A stretch of DNA of 64,000 nt from Amyelois transitella (Eukaryota > Arthropoda > Insecta > Lepidoptera > Pyralidae): contig NC_083527.1 of the NCBI RefSeq assembly GCF_032362555.1, positions 5,146,001 to 5,210,000 of the forward strand, in the 5' to 3' direction. Under the pieces are notes generated by a model, which was not told the origin of the DNA, did no database searches, and saw nothing but the letters and a program-made list of their open reading frames with translations. Positions 13,844-31,432 of the stretch are shown here, in pieces; position 1 is the stretch's first letter, and each line of letters opens with the position of its first letter. The position numbers and the translations under genes are program-made.

Positions 13844-15850
13844 TTGGAATGGAATATCAAATATGGAATGTTTTGATGGGTATGTTTTGGTTGGAATTTA
13901 TAGGCGGTGAGTTTCAAGTTTAAAATGATAACTGTCACTTTGTAATTGATATGGAGTTTTAAATTTGGAATGTATTATTTTGATTGGAATAGATTGACGC
14001 GGATTTGCAAATTTAAAATGGAAGAGTTGGATTCTGAAACTGAAATACTTGAATGACAGATGGCTTGTGAATTAAGGTCATTCAGCCATATCTATTGCGA
14101 CATAAATAACCATTTGTTTAATTGATTTTTCCAAATTATAGCCATATAACGTAAAACCGTATAATATTAAGAATTTCATGAGATCTTATAAATTTTAATA
14201 GCGAAGGAAATGAAATACACTTTATGGACACTATGAAATTGGCTATTAGGAGTAGAACGCATATTATCTATATTTTCTGGATTTTGGTCATAACCGGGAC
14301 AAATATGCAACTTATGTATATAACTTTATTGTTAACAAGAAAAAAGAACTAACATATTAATATTTTGGAAATGATGATCAAAATTTGACTCTCCTACATT
14401 AACTTTGACACGTAAGACGTGATTTCTCTAACTGATTTAATGCAAATTAAATATTAGATTTACCAAAAATGTAATTAAATGGACTTATTTAAAAATTCTT
14501 TTTTTCAATATGCATGCTCTGTGCGAATTCTTTGCTTAAAAATAGCGCATTGATTTCGTTCTAAACGGAAATGATATGGTAAAAATAAATTAAAAGAAGG
14601 TTCTTCATTAATTCTATTTAACTTTGATTATACAAGCTTTAAGTTTTGTCATTGGTCATAAAAAAAATAAGGGACACGGGACCCGTTCGGGTTATTCACG
14701 AACGTTGTTAAAGCATGTCTCCTCTGTCTTTGTAAAGGGGTTAATGAAAGTCATAGAAATAGAGAGAAGATGTTGCTCTTCGACGTTACGGATGATCTGC
14801 GCTGTACTAACATAAGGCTGGTATTACACTAAAACTTTCCATAATGCATTGATCTATAGTTTTGTTAGTGTATTTGCGGCCTTTAGATTTTTGTGTTATT
14901 AATTTAGGATAAGATAAAAAAAGTTATGTTTCAAAAAGAAACCGTATAAGTTAAAAGCTTAAAAAAATTACACTTGACTAAATGTATGTGTTACCAAATC
15001 CTAAAATTATCGAAAACACATGTGGTTTGAAAATAGATTCACCTATTAACTATTTTGAAGATTGTTGCTCAAGTATTAAGAGCATAGATAAGATAAACTT
15101 AGATAACGAAGCATGAGAGACATTTCACATTTGAACATGGAACATTTTTTTAAAAACAAAGCGGTGGCGTAGCTGTCACAGATGTTTCATTAGCGTGGCA
15201 TAACGTTTCGTTGGCCCGTTTTAGTTTTAAAATGTGTTCGATGTTCAAAAAAAAAGCCAACGTTATGACTACATTAATTTTATTTCAAAGGGAATTTCCA
15301 GTATATCCAATGGCACTATACAAGAAAATAGTAAGATAATGAATTTTCTTATTATGTTTTTTTTTTAAATATAAATATAAAACTTTATTCATGTTATAAT
15401 TGTTATATGCGATTATATATTCTAACTTTAATTGTAGATTTTTCTTTAGAGCTTTTTTGTTATTAGACTCGATGATTCACAAGTTTTGAAAATAGTTTGA
15501 TTTTGATTGAAAGTAGTTAATCGTGATATGATAAAGGCAATTTTTTTTCAATAAGGAAGTTTAGCATGTTTACTTTTATTTTAATTATAACTTTAATGAT
15601 TGTATATTATTGAATCTTAAAAAACATATTTTGTTATTATATACAAAATTGTTTTCTTATTGTATTTTAATAAACTTGCTGGTTTATTTGAATTAAACAT
15701 AAATTTATAATTTTATAATTTACCAATATTTATGTTTATTTTGTGTTTGAAAATAACATGCATATCTGAACCGTATACTTTTAGTTACTCAAAATGATGA
15801 TTTATTTTCATTTAATCGTGTAATAAAGAAGTTATGTTGAATTGTTGTTA
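13844..15850 (+). other. HGSNAT 3' UTR and downstream region
   Basis: AT-rich sequence without coding signal. A plausible polyadenylation signal, gtgtaataaagaagttatgt, lies near 15821; an earlier aataaa-like site is near 15669. The transcript end cannot be fixed from sequence alone. Confidence 0.45.
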
Positions 15851-16564
15851 TTTATTTATTCCTCGCATCCATAAACACCCCGTGAAAAGTTCGGTTAAAA
15901 ATTTATTGGATTGGATGGACATTTACAAATAAAACGGCTAAATTTTATTTGCAAATAGACGGTAAATGTGACATTTTTGTACTAAGATGTGAAGCAAAGT
16001 ATTTTTTTTCTGATAAATAGTTTGGGTTACCAGTTTTGCGTTGAATTTTCTTAATGTATATAAATTTATTATCAGAATATTAGAACACAGTTTCAAAAAC
16101 TGTTAAATAAGTCTCAGAATTGAGATGCATTATAGAAACGTGACTACTAATATTTGCCATTTCTACGGGGTATCTGGCAAATCGCGTTATACATTGAAAG
16201 GGGGCACTCAGTATCTGAATCACGTTCCAAAATATATAAAAAAAATAAGGCGTTAAAATTTTACCTTTTTATCCAACAAAAACAAGAAGTGTGGGAATCC
16301 ACACGGTTGGCGCGAATTCAAACAACGATTTCAAAGAACGGTCTCATTCGTCGGTCTCATTGGAGGCGCGTAGCGAGCGCACGGTGTCCAAGACTTTGTG
16401 GACTATTTTGATTATTTTTATCTTTTAAACTATAACATAAGCATTTTGTTTATTTTATATTTGATGAAGTTAAGCGTGTTCACGATTTACTATACCTTTT
16501 AATGCGTAACGCGATTTACCATACATCCTGTATAGTCTACACGGAATACTAAGAGCTAAACAAA
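15851..16564. other. Intergenic, no gene seen
   Basis: About 700 bp between convergent genes. At 16160-16230 and 16480-16540 it contains diverged blocks related to the gggtgtatggtaaatcgcgt repeat of HGSNAT intron 4. Nothing else was recognised. Confidence 0.6.
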
Positions 16565-18360
16565 TTATAAAGGAAAGCTCAAGAACATATGTAACAAATG
16601 CAGGAGTTTTTCAAACAGCTGATCTCTGACGTCATCTGGTATGTCCACGGAAGGTGCGTCGTGGTTCCGGTACAGCCAGGCGGGGAGTGGGGAGGGTGGG
16701 GGGATGAAGAAGTGCCACTCTTTCCGGTCGCTGCTTACCATCAGAGATGTGAAAACGCCTTGTATGTATAACTGGAAAAAGAAATAAAACTGGAGAAAGG
16801 ATTTTTTTTGTGTCTATACTGTAGGAAGGGTCTGAAGTATAATTTTCGGGCAATTTGGCCTCTTTGTGATGAGAAAAAAAATGTAAATTCATTCTTACAG
16901 CAAGTGATGGGCCGTTGGCTTCCGATGACGCTGAATCAGTTATGAATGCATCAGGATCTGATTTTATTGACATCCTGAAAAATAAAGGAAACAAATAAAT
17001 AACAAGTTTTTATTAAATTATTATTATAATTAACAATATTTTATTAAGATTTCATAGGTACTTCTAAACAAAGGATTTTTATACAGTATTAGATAAACAA
17101 ATCGGTTGTATATTTTTTTTAATGTGGAATCTCACTTATTGTGTAAGGTAAGAATTTCTTCTCTAAAAACTATTTCTATTTTATAATTAATACTTTGATT
17201 TATTAAAACTTAAAAATTTAAATGACACAAAACTATAGTATGAGTGCGTAGATCGCGCACAACTAGATATTTAAACTTCTAATTAAACAGATTACTTAAA
17301 TATATTTTTTGAAAGTGTTCTTACGTAAATTTGTTGATGAGTCTCAACATTGCTTGCTTTATCTTTTTATTTCTCATCTCGTTTGCGTTTCCTTTTCTTT
17401 CACTCTTCGAAGTGGTCTGTGCCGCAGGATTCCTTGTCAGGTTTTTGGCGGGACGGCATTTGAAACTAGAAAATATGTAGTCATAAAGTTAGTTCAGTAA
17501 AAATCAACAACAGTAAGTACCTCCTGGCTTAAGTCCTGGTACCATCCTCACATCTCTGGAGAGGAGCCCGGGTGTTCCATTGACCCTGATCCTGAATTGG
17601 GTAAGTCAAGTTTTTTACACGGGGCAACTCCCATCCGACTTTTGCGACTACGGCAAAATTCAGCAGGTGTAGGAGACACCTGTGTTTTGGCTATATCTAA
17701 CAATTCTATTAGTATTATAATCTACGTCAAATTGGCCGTAGTGTATATATATAGCAGGTATCGCTGATGGATATAAGTTTTCCAGGAACATAGAGTTTAA
17801 GATTTATTCATACATACGTATAACCACGTCTATATCCCTTGCGGGGCACACAGAGCCAACAGTCTTGAAAAGTCTGATAGGCAACGCTCAACTTTTTTGC
17901 TAGATGATAGAATTGTACCTATTCAAATAGTGACAGGTTGCTAGCCCGTCGCTCAAAAAAATAATCTCAAGTTTATGAGCCTTTTCCTTAGTCGCCTTTT
18001 ACGACATCCATGGGAACGAGATGAAGTGGACCACACGGTTATTTCTAATCTCTGTATTATGTGATAAAGATCGTTACAATAGGAAGTATTAGTCACTCAC
18101 GCTTCAATCATAGGTCCGACGACTCGTTCAAAAATCACCGTTTCCTTTTCGTCAGCTACCCGCAATGTCCTCAAGTCCAGCCCTTCCTCATTCATCTCCA
18201 AAACGAAAACATCCTCGAATCTCCTCTGTTCCACTTTCCTAGAATTAAACTTAGCCTCTTTCGTCACATCGTTATCGTCCAAATGCGAGAGATCGGGCAA
18301 ATAGAAGACCGCCCCAGACGCAAAAAGTAAAGTGGAAAAAAATATTGTTATTTTTAACAT
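16565..18360 (-). CDS. Unrecognised secreted protein, 4 exons, 227 aa
   Basis: Exons 18101-18360, 17325-17465, 16899-16974 and 16565-16771 all have GT-AG junctions and join in phase into one open frame ending TAA at 16567-16565. The first 17 residues (MLKITIFFSTLLFASGA) look like a cleavable signal peptide. Residues 30-80 are charged (ERRFED-like, VFVLEMNEEGLDLRTLRV). The middle is lysine/arginine-rich with an NLT glycosylation site. The last exon encodes LYIQGVFTSLMVSSDRKEWH, a proline run and the aliphatic end LLHLLHMFLSFPL. Only one cysteine is evident. I do not recognise the family and assign no function. Splice phase and the signal peptide support a real gene, but no homology was available. 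It lies tail-to-tail with HGSNAT. Confidence 0.7.
17517..17695 (+). repeat. Dispersed repeat of unknown class
   Basis: The block ctctggagaggagcccgggt with attgggtaagtcaagttttt and gcaactcccatccgact recurs at 22850-22995 (plus) and about 19670-19860 (minus). It lies in intron 1 of the secreted-protein gene. Its source element was not identified. Confidence 0.6.
17806..18035 (-). repeat. SINE-like repeat copy
   Basis: Reverse copy with tail (cgtataaccacgtctatatc), cttgcggggcacacagagcc and the cttagtcgccttttacgaca block. It lies within intron 1 of the secreted-protein gene, 65 bp from the donor of exon 1. Confidence 0.7.
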
Positions 18361-20214
18361 GTTGTTAGTTATGACGCCGGCGTATAAGTGCCCTCTACTT
18401 TAAGTAAGAACACCTGTATCAATGTTGACTTGCCATTATCATGCGAAGGAACAATTAACTTTTTAGAATTAAATAAGTAGGTAGGTTCATCATTCGGCTC
18501 TTCATAGTACCTACCTGTTCATAAGTACTTAATTAACTTTTGTAAAACTTAACTTTTTGAAGTCGGTTTTCTAACACCTTTTGCAATGTGTAACAAACAC
18601 ATAACTGAAAACCGCATCAAAATAGGTTCAGCGAAAGGTGACATAATCGCAGCCAAACATACCTACATACAGGTCAAACGGAGATATACTAAATTATGAA
18701 GCTAGATTGCTATGCTAACAAATGACCCTAGTGACAGAAAACAAGCAATTGGAAGTGTAACCATGATATTTTTACACGCATTCAACATACAGCATCTAGT
18801 TAGTTCATTCATTCATTCATATAGTCACGTCTATACCCCTTGCGGAGTAGACAGACCAACAGTCAGCTTTTTGGCTTTATAACGGAATTGAGATTCAAAT
18901 AGTAACAGGTTGCTACCCCATCGCCTAAATTAAGAATCCCAAGTTTAAAAGTCTATCCCTTAATCGCCTCTTACGACATTGAGATTGACAAATGAGATGG
19001 AGTGGTGCTATTCTTTTTTTATATTGGTGCCGGGAACCACACGGCACTTACTTATCTAATTACTTAGTTAATTATTAGCTGTTGCTTGCAGCCAAAAAGC
19101 TGAACGTGGCCTATCAGTCTTTTCAAGAGTGTTGGCTCTGTCTACCCAAGGGATATAGACGTGATTATATGTATGTATGTTATTTATTGTACTATACAAT
19201 AATTTATGAAGCAAATAAACAAAAGTTCTGCGACACTAGTATCAATTAGTCACACTCACAGTATTCATATATGTGGCCACATGAGTAAATTCCGAAACTA
19301 AGACGTAGGTCATTGTAATAATATGTACATACATACACATACCTACATACATTCACGTAATCCCTTACTCGGAATCAGTCGAGTACTCTTGTGGATAAAT
19401 CTATGTACTGGGGAAAAGTTTAGGGTGCGGCCACAGCAGTCTTAATAGGAACTAAGTAATCCAGCCCCCGTAGCAAGACTCGCCCGTTCAACGCGAAACG
19501 AAAAAACGAAGAACGCGAAAAGAACGAAAAACGCGGAAACACGAAAAACGCGAAAAAGAAACTAAAAACGCGAAACGCGACAATCATCGCTGCCCGTTAG
19601 GTACACGTCATAATAAAAAGCAAAGTTACTACATTAAGGACTTCCGTCTGGTTTCAAAGACCTTGTTATTCTTTTTCTTCCTCTGATCGATCCAATACGG
19701 ATTAGGTTAACCTGCAAGGAGTCAGGTCAAGTGGAGGTCAGATGGGTGTCGCTTCGTGTAAAAACCTAACTCACCCAATTCAGGATCCATGGTCAAAGGC
19801 ATACCCCAGACTCCTCTCCAGAGTAATAATGATGCAGCCGAGACTAAAGCCTGGAGGAGGAATAAGAAAAAAATCGCTCACAATTTATCAATAACTATCT
19901 GTGCCCGCCACTTCTACTGCGTGGAATAGTTATTTTGGGCGTCAAAGAAGCCCTCAAGGATAAGTAAATTTCCCCGTTTTTTTCACATTTTCCATTATTT
20001 CTTCGCTTCTAATAGTTGCAGCATGATGTTATATAATCTTTATTATCTTCCTCAATAAATGGTCTATTCAACACAAAAAGATTTATTCAAATCGAACCAG
20101 TACTTCCTGAGATTACCAAATTCAAACAAACAAAAAACAAACAAACTTCAGCTTTATAATATTAGTATAGATAACACTTTATTCATAAAAAAATACAACA
20201 GGAATGTATAAAAA
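18361..20214. other. Intergenic region with repeats
   Basis: No gene seen. It holds SINE-like copies at 18819-19050 (minus) and 19085-19185 (plus), a purine-rich stretch of repeated acgaaaaacgcg motifs at 19490-19580, the dispersed repeat of unknown class at 19670-19860 (minus), and a family A Helitron at 19905-20171 (minus, CTAT instead of CTAG at its end). Confidence 0.75.
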
Positions 20215-25297
<5,083 letters not shown>

Positions 25298-27276
25298 ATG
25301 GGGAAAACAAGCAAAGTGGTTATTTGCGGGATGAAAGGTGTTGGCAAAACCGCAATCTTAGAGCAACTGATTTACGGAAATGTGAATTTGAAATCTTGTT
25401 TTTATCCGACAATAGAAGACATTTACGTGGCTAACATTGAAACCGATCGGGGTAGTAAGGAGAGAGTCTGCTTCTACGATACGGCAGGGCTGGAACCACC
25501 CATCACAGGTAAGTTACTGGATTTAGGCAATTACTAGACCAGTTAAACACAAATTATCATGCTTCACTAACCTCGACCATAATAGCATGTCTCTGACCAT
25601 AATTTTTAATGTATTCTTAGGTGTACGGCCTATAAAATCTGGTGCCCATAAAATCTGTGTAATAATGCAGCATTAGTGAGAAGGACCACACCATTTGTTG
25701 ATTTGCTTTCAATCTTTACTAATATTAAAAAGCTGAAGAGTTTGTTTGTTTGTTTGTGAACATGTTAATTTCAGGAACTACTGGTTCAAATTGAAATAAT
25801 ATTTTTGTGCTGAATAAACCATTTATCGAGGAAGGCTTTAGGCTATATAACATCAAGCTGCAATTATTAGGAGTGAAGAAATAATGGAGAATGTGAAAAA
25901 AATCAGGGAAAATCATTCATCCTTGAGGGCTTTAATGATGCCCAAAATAACTATTCCGTGCATACGAAGTCATGGGCACAGCTAGTGTTAATCTAATGCT
26001 TTAAAAATGTAATTACTTATTCCCTTTCCATCTCATCATAGCTTTCACGATTAATTTTAGATTTCATTCTCAGTGATTGTACCATCTTACCATACAACCT
26101 CATTGGCACATTTGTCCAATTACCCAGGTGATATATCATGCCATTCCCTGCAGGTCCACCACAATCTCCGACACTGCAGCTCACAGCTAACCAAGTTCTT
26201 CAAAGACACTACATCGGCTTCGCTGAAGGGTTTGTCATGGTGTATGACACTACGAAGCCGGAGTCTCTAGATGTACTAATGTATTTGAAGAAGGATATAG
26301 ATAGAAATAAGGATAAGAAAGAGGTAAATATACTGTTTCTGAGTATCTTCAAGAGACCTAGTAGCTGATGATATCATAGCTAGTGTTGGGTGGTTTCCAG
26401 CACTTAAGAATAGGATCACTTCATATCTATACTGTGGCTAAAGGCTAATAAATTTGGGATTCCTCTTGTAGGCAATTGGCTAGCGACCTGTCACTTTTTG
26501 AATATCAATTCCATTATTAAGCAATACAGCTGAATGTGGCCTTCTGGTCTTCTCGGGACTCTTGGCTCTGTCTGTCTACCCCACAGGGGATGTGGACGTG
26601 ATTGTTTGTATGTAGGTTTTTCCTTTGTAATAATATCTTTTATTGCACAGAAATTTACAGTTACAAGAAATAGTACATAGATATCAAAGAAATAAATTGA
26701 TTATGTATTGAGCAATACCAAGTTTATTAGCCTAACCCTTAGTCGCTTTTTACGACATCTATGGGAACGAGATGGTGTTGTCCTATTCTAATGCAGGAAA
26801 TACACTGCACTGCGCAATAGCTTGAAAAATATATAGAATAGAATAGATTTATTTTCAAAATTGGACACAAGGTATCACTTATTGACATCACATCACTTAA
26901 ATCTAATTATAACTATTACCGCTTCCAAAGCGCATGTGTAGAAGAAGCGGCGGAACAAACTACACTGCAGCATATGGAGTTTATAATTGACGTTTCCATC
27001 CTTTCGTCTCGCTAGGTAGTAATGTTAGTGATCGGCAATCGAACCGGCCCGGACGACCCCAACAGCCTTGAGAACACCTGCTCCAAAGCGTCCAGCTGGT
27101 GCTCGCGGGAGAAAATCCGCCATTTTGAAGTGTCAGCCATGGACCGACCTTCCTTGTACGAGCCGTTCATCTATCTGACGTCACGCCTCAATCCAGTGCA
27201 GAACAAGACCGCTTTCCCCCAACTGAGCACATTGAGCAAGCTGACGCAGAAGAACAACAGGAGCGACGCTATGTAA
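25298..27276 (+). CDS. NKIRAS: NF-kappaB inhibitor-interacting Ras-like GTPase (kappaB-Ras), 3 exons
   Basis: Small GTPase of the kappaB-Ras (NKIRAS) family. In vertebrates its members bind IkappaB-beta and Ral regulators and restrain NF-kappaB and Ral signalling. Exons 25298-25508, 26154-26323 and 27016-27276 join in phase to 213 aa. The P-loop is GMKGVGKT at 11-18, the switch I region is FYPTIEDIYVA, and G3 is DTAG at 61-64 followed by Leu65 where Ras has Gln61, a change expected in this family. The central SLDVLMYLKKDIDR helix is conserved. The G4 position reads GNRTG (134-138) rather than NKxD. G5 is SA at 167-168. There is no CaaX box. At 213 aa the protein is about 20 residues longer than vertebrate members, because of a C-terminal tail. 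Start chosen: ATG at 25298 (MGKTSKVVICG). Confidence 0.93.
25713..25985 (+). mobile_element. Non-autonomous Helitron, family A
   Basis: Forward copy from TCTTTACTAATATTAAAAAG to gggcacagctag at 25985, flanked by A and T, in kappaB-Ras intron 1. Intron 2 has SINE-like fragments at 26375-26610 (plus) and 26720-26810 (minus). Confidence 0.8.
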
Positions 27277-28059
27277 CAGTACGTTTTTAATCTATGCCCT
27301 TTTTGCTATCATCCTTAGTCGTGCAAGGTTCTCATTAAGTCGATTCTCACATTGAGGTGTAGCGTTAGTGTAAAACCGCGGCTTGAAAATGGAACGTGAA
27401 TTTTGAATTTTTGTTCTTTTTTCAATTTAATGTTGTTTGCATACAGGAAAAATTTTTTTTTACAAATGTAATATAGTCACAGTTTAACTACATGTATATC
27501 CCATGTATATAATACTGGTATGACAAATTAGTATGACCGTGAGGAGACATCGTACCTAGGTAAATATTTATCGTTATAATGACAGTTTAGTAAGTTTTTA
27601 ATATTCATGTTCCATTTAATAAATCTAAATGAATGTAGAACTTAATATATGGCAGCATGCGTACAGTCAAGAACCTTCCTATACTCGCGCCAATTAGGGG
27701 AAGGGGGGGGATGGTGGGGTATCTAAGGGGTGTATTAGCTGGACGTCGATTTCGCACAACGTCAATCCATCCATGTTTGCATTCTCGTGACGTCGATCCG
27801 CTTATGATTGTATTCTCATAAAGCCGATTCTGTTGTTTTACTACTTTCCAACATAAGTTAAACACAACATTTTTATTTAAATTTTTATATTTCAATCAAC
27901 AGGTTATATAACGTTAAATAAACAGGATAATTACATCTGGATAATTATACAAAGGTCGCTATAACACCTTTGTGTAATTATCCAGAGACATTGAAAAGAT
28001 TTAGTCTAGAAGACTTATCAGACTTGTTTAATTAGGCACTACACAAGCCGTTTACTTAA
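27277..28059. other. kappaB-Ras 3' flank, with a hairpin
   Basis: No gene seen. A short inverted repeat, ctggataattatacaaaggt at 27937-27956 and its complement at 27966-27985 with one mismatch, could form a 20-bp stem. The last four bases (28056-28059) are the TTAA target site of the next element. Confidence 0.7.
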
Positions 28060-28077
28060 CACGTTAGCTGCCACTCC

Positions 28078-28091
28078 GGTCACCGGTGACC
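28078..28091. promoter_or_regulatory. PB1 subterminal palindrome, left copy
   Basis: GGTCACCGGTGACC is a perfect 14-bp palindrome 18 bp inside the left end. The identical sequence lies at 32133-32146 near the right end. Conservation at both ends suggests a transposase-binding site; the role is inferred. Confidence 0.6.
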
Positions 28092-28533
28092 TCAAGGTAA
28101 ACTTGTTTTTGGAACGAATTTGTGCGCCGTAGGACGCGTTTCTAATACAATTTCTGGACTGAAATGACCGGAGTGGCGCTGTAGAATACATCTTCGGCGT
28201 GGTTCCTGCCAAACTATTTTTTTTTTCGAAAATACTTCTGAAATTATGAACATGATAGTTTGTGATAAGTGAAAACCAACTTGTTTGTGCTTTTGTCACT
28301 TATCAAATAGTTCAATTTTTGTATGACACTTATCAAATAGATTATATAATATCATAATAGAAAATACCAATTCAATCTCAAATATTCTACCTACACATAC
28401 ATATGAGAATTATAAGGGTTGGAAATTTTGTTGAAGGGAAAATAAAACTACTTTAGCATATGAAAATCGCAGCGCAAACTATTTTATTTAAAAGTATCAA
28501 TAAAAAATAAAATTAAAATGATGAATTAAAAAC

Positions 28534-30447
28534 TTAAACATAGCGATGGAACTTATTAAAACAGGTCAAACAAAAGTATGGTTCATTTGGACACTCTTTG
28601 CAGTATGTTGCAACTTTCTTTGTTTTATTTTTGGCAACTTTATAACCAAGCATTGCAGTGTTTTTTTTGTAGCATACTGAACAGAAACGTCTTGTGTTTC
28701 TAACATTGCCCTCTCGCTTTTCCAATTGGTGCTTCAGTCGTTTTGGTCTTTCAGTATGTTCAAGTTTTTCATTATCCATTCCTGAATCTACCAGATACTC
28801 CACTAACTGCCTTCTGTACTCTACTATACTTTCTTTCACTTTTTTATTTTCAGTGTACATGATCCATCCATTTACAACAGCTGTATTTAAAATAACTTCG
28901 ATTCCTAATTTCTTGTACCATTTTACTGTTTTTCTTAATGGCGACGAATATGCAGTCATCTGGTTACTCATATCGACTGCTCCTTTTGCTTTATTGTAGG
29001 CTATTATCATTCTTGGTTTTCGAATCGTCCTGCCCTTTTTAATAACCTTAGAGAACCCTTTTGAGTGCTTTGTCGATAGCATCAACACATCCCGTTTGTC
29101 TTTCCATTTAAGTACACATATGCCACGTTCATTTTCCATTGCAATAGATTCACCTGGTTTTAATTTAGCCTCAACCACTGCTTTGGGCAAACCTTTCCTA
29201 TTTTTCCTCAGGGTTCCGACCAAATGAGTATCCTTGTCAAGAAGTTGGTTTGCTAGCTCTAAACTAGTATACCAATTATCTGTTGCAACAGTATGTCCCA
29301 AACTTAATATGTGATCACATAAAGACATCACAACTTTTGTCGGTGAGGTATTTAGTATCTCATTATTTTTACCTGCATACAATTGCAATTTGCATGTATA
29401 GCCTGGTATTGTACATAGTTTAAAAAGTTTCATTCCATACTTGTGTCTTTTGCTCTTATTATATTGCCTAAAGATTATACGGCCTCTGAATGGGACCTGC
29501 GTTTCATCGACACATACGTCTTCCTTAGGCCCATAGTGTTTTTTAAAGTTCTCGTTTAATTTGTCGATGAGAGGTCGTATTTTACAAATTCTATCTTTAG
29601 TATCAGCTGTTTCGTTATTTGTAAAGTGCAAATTCTGCAATAATATTTCAAATCTGTTTCGGCTCATGACAGTTGGAGGAAAATGTTGCCTGTAAACACG
29701 GTCTGTACTCCAATAAAGACTGATTTTTGGTAACTTCACAAGACTCATGTACAATATTAAGCCAAAGAATCTTTTTACTTCATCTTTTGTAGTTGGTTTC
29801 CACTTATGCGAGCGTGACGAAGGTTTTACACTATTTTGTCGTTGTTCTGCAAACAAATTCGTTTGAACTGCGATTTCTTCAAAGATATCATCTGGTACCA
29901 TAAGGCTGAAATATTGGCCTTGGGCTGCATTTCGCAGTTGACTAGCATATGGTTCCTTCATTCCTATAAAATAATAGAAAATTATATGTACATTTCATTT
30001 GACTGTAATGATATATTAATTTGTTAATGATATCGAATATATTCGTAACAAATTAATATAATATTTCCGTTTTCAAGTTTGTTTTAAAATAAATGTTGCA
30101 ATCTAAAACTAAAAAAAAAAACAATTACCTGTTGGCTCTGTAAAGGCGATAACAGATGGTTGGTGCCCCTTTGGCTCAACCCATTTTTGTGATGTACTTC
30201 CACTCAAACTAGGTATGTTTTCTGTAACGAACTTTTCCACGGGATCGCATTCTGACTCAGAATCACTTGTAATAAAAATAAGTCTGCGCTTTTTCGGAAC
30301 ATGAATAACCTCTTCGCTATCTGTATCTTGTCTTTCATTCAAATCCCAATCCCGTCTTATCTTTTCAAAATTACTAGCTTCAAGTAAATCGATGTCACGT
30401 AAATCTTCTTGGGTAAAATCTTCGAAATCTGAAGTTTCAATATCCAT
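28534..30447 (-). CDS. PB1 piggyBac-like transposase (2 exons, 582 aa, intact)
   Basis: Exons 30129-30447 and 28534-29963 join in phase (ACA G | GA ATG). The first 107 residues are acidic with a basic KKRR patch, as usual for piggyBac N-termini. The catalytic DDD residues fit Asp259 (CVDETQVPFRGR), Asp335 (VATDNWYTS) and Asp437 (YNKAKGAVDMSNQM). The C-terminal 50 residues form a Cys-rich zinc-binding domain (CSVCYKK ... YCKECPNEPYFCLTCFNKFH) used by the family to bind DNA ends. No stop or frameshift was found. The intron and full domain set suggest recent activity, which cannot be proved from one copy. Confidence 0.93.
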
Positions 30448-30780
30448 ATTTCACAAGTATTGGGTATAACGAAATAACGAAAGAAAACTGACAATATAAA
30501 CCTTATCTAAAGCGACGTGCGCGCACCTCCAGTGTAGGCAAACGACTGCGGGGAGCGGGTGACCGGGGTTGCGGACACTCCGGCGCCTTCGTCGGTTTTT
30601 AAACGGTTTTATTTAGCTCACCCCGTTTGTTTTATTCTTGGGTCAAATTTAGTAATTCAAATTTCACCCTCTTCCTGTCAACCGATTAATCTGAAATTTT
30701 GTATACACTTTGGATTTTGGTGACAATATAATTATGTTTATTCATTATCATTATAAATTCAAGATGGCCGCCGTTACAAA

Positions 30781-31190
30781 ATGGCGGATAATTTAGGTTT
30801 CATTAATCCCATCAATATGGGTATCAAATGAAAGGGCTCAACAAGCAGAATACAATATACTATAAAAAATTGAAATCCAAGATGGCGGCCTCTACAAAAT
30901 GGCGGATAACTTAGGTTTTATCAATCCCATCAACATGGGTATCAAATGAAAGGGCTCAACAAGCAGAATACAATATACTATAAAAAATTGAAATCCAAGA
31001 TGGCGGCCTCTACAAAATGGCGGATAACTTAGGTTTTATCAATCCCATCAATATGGGTATCAAATGAAAGGGCTCAACAAGCAGAATACAATATACTATA
31101 AAAAATTGAAATCCAAGATGGCGGCCTCTACAAAATGGCGGATAACTTAGGTTTTATCAATCCCATCAACATGGGTATCAAATGAAAGGT
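30781..31190 (+). repeat. 118-bp tandem repeat, four units
   Basis: Units starting atggcggataa at 30781, 30899, 31017 and 31135 repeat with a 118-bp period. They include cccatcaacatgggtatcaa and gaaatccaagatggcggcct. The later units are nearly identical; the first is more diverged. They run directly into the helicase fragment at 31217, so probably belong to the same Helitron. Confidence 0.9.
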
Positions 31191-31216
31191 CACTATCATG
31201 GGCTTCTACAATACAT

Positions 31217-31423
31217 TAAATGCAGGGCAGCACTGTGGATCACGCAGTCGTATACTTAGGTGCGAAACTGTTTGAAGAAGGTCAAGCCTACGTGGCTCTT
31301 AGTAGAGTAAGATCTTTGCAGGGACTACGTATAGAGGAGTTGGACTGCAATAAACTAACGGGCAAGAAACCTTGCAATAATGAAGCACTAAATGAATTAA
31401 ACAGAATGCGAAATAAAAACTAA
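31217..31423 (+). pseudogene. Helitron PIF1-type helicase, C-terminal fragment
   Basis: About 67 codons encode QGSTVDHAVVYLG, AYVALSRVRSLQGLRIE (helicase motif VI region) and a terminal ALNELNRMRNKN. This is the end of the PIF1-like helicase domain of Helitron RepHel proteins. The Rep domain and most of the helicase are missing, so it is a 5'-truncated relic inside PB1. Confidence 0.8.
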
Positions 31424-31432
31424 AAACTAGAA

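Noticed and set aside
30781-31190. Four-unit direct repeat considered as a CRISPR array
   Set aside because: Contiguous 118-bp tandem units without spacers, in a eukaryotic Helitron context.
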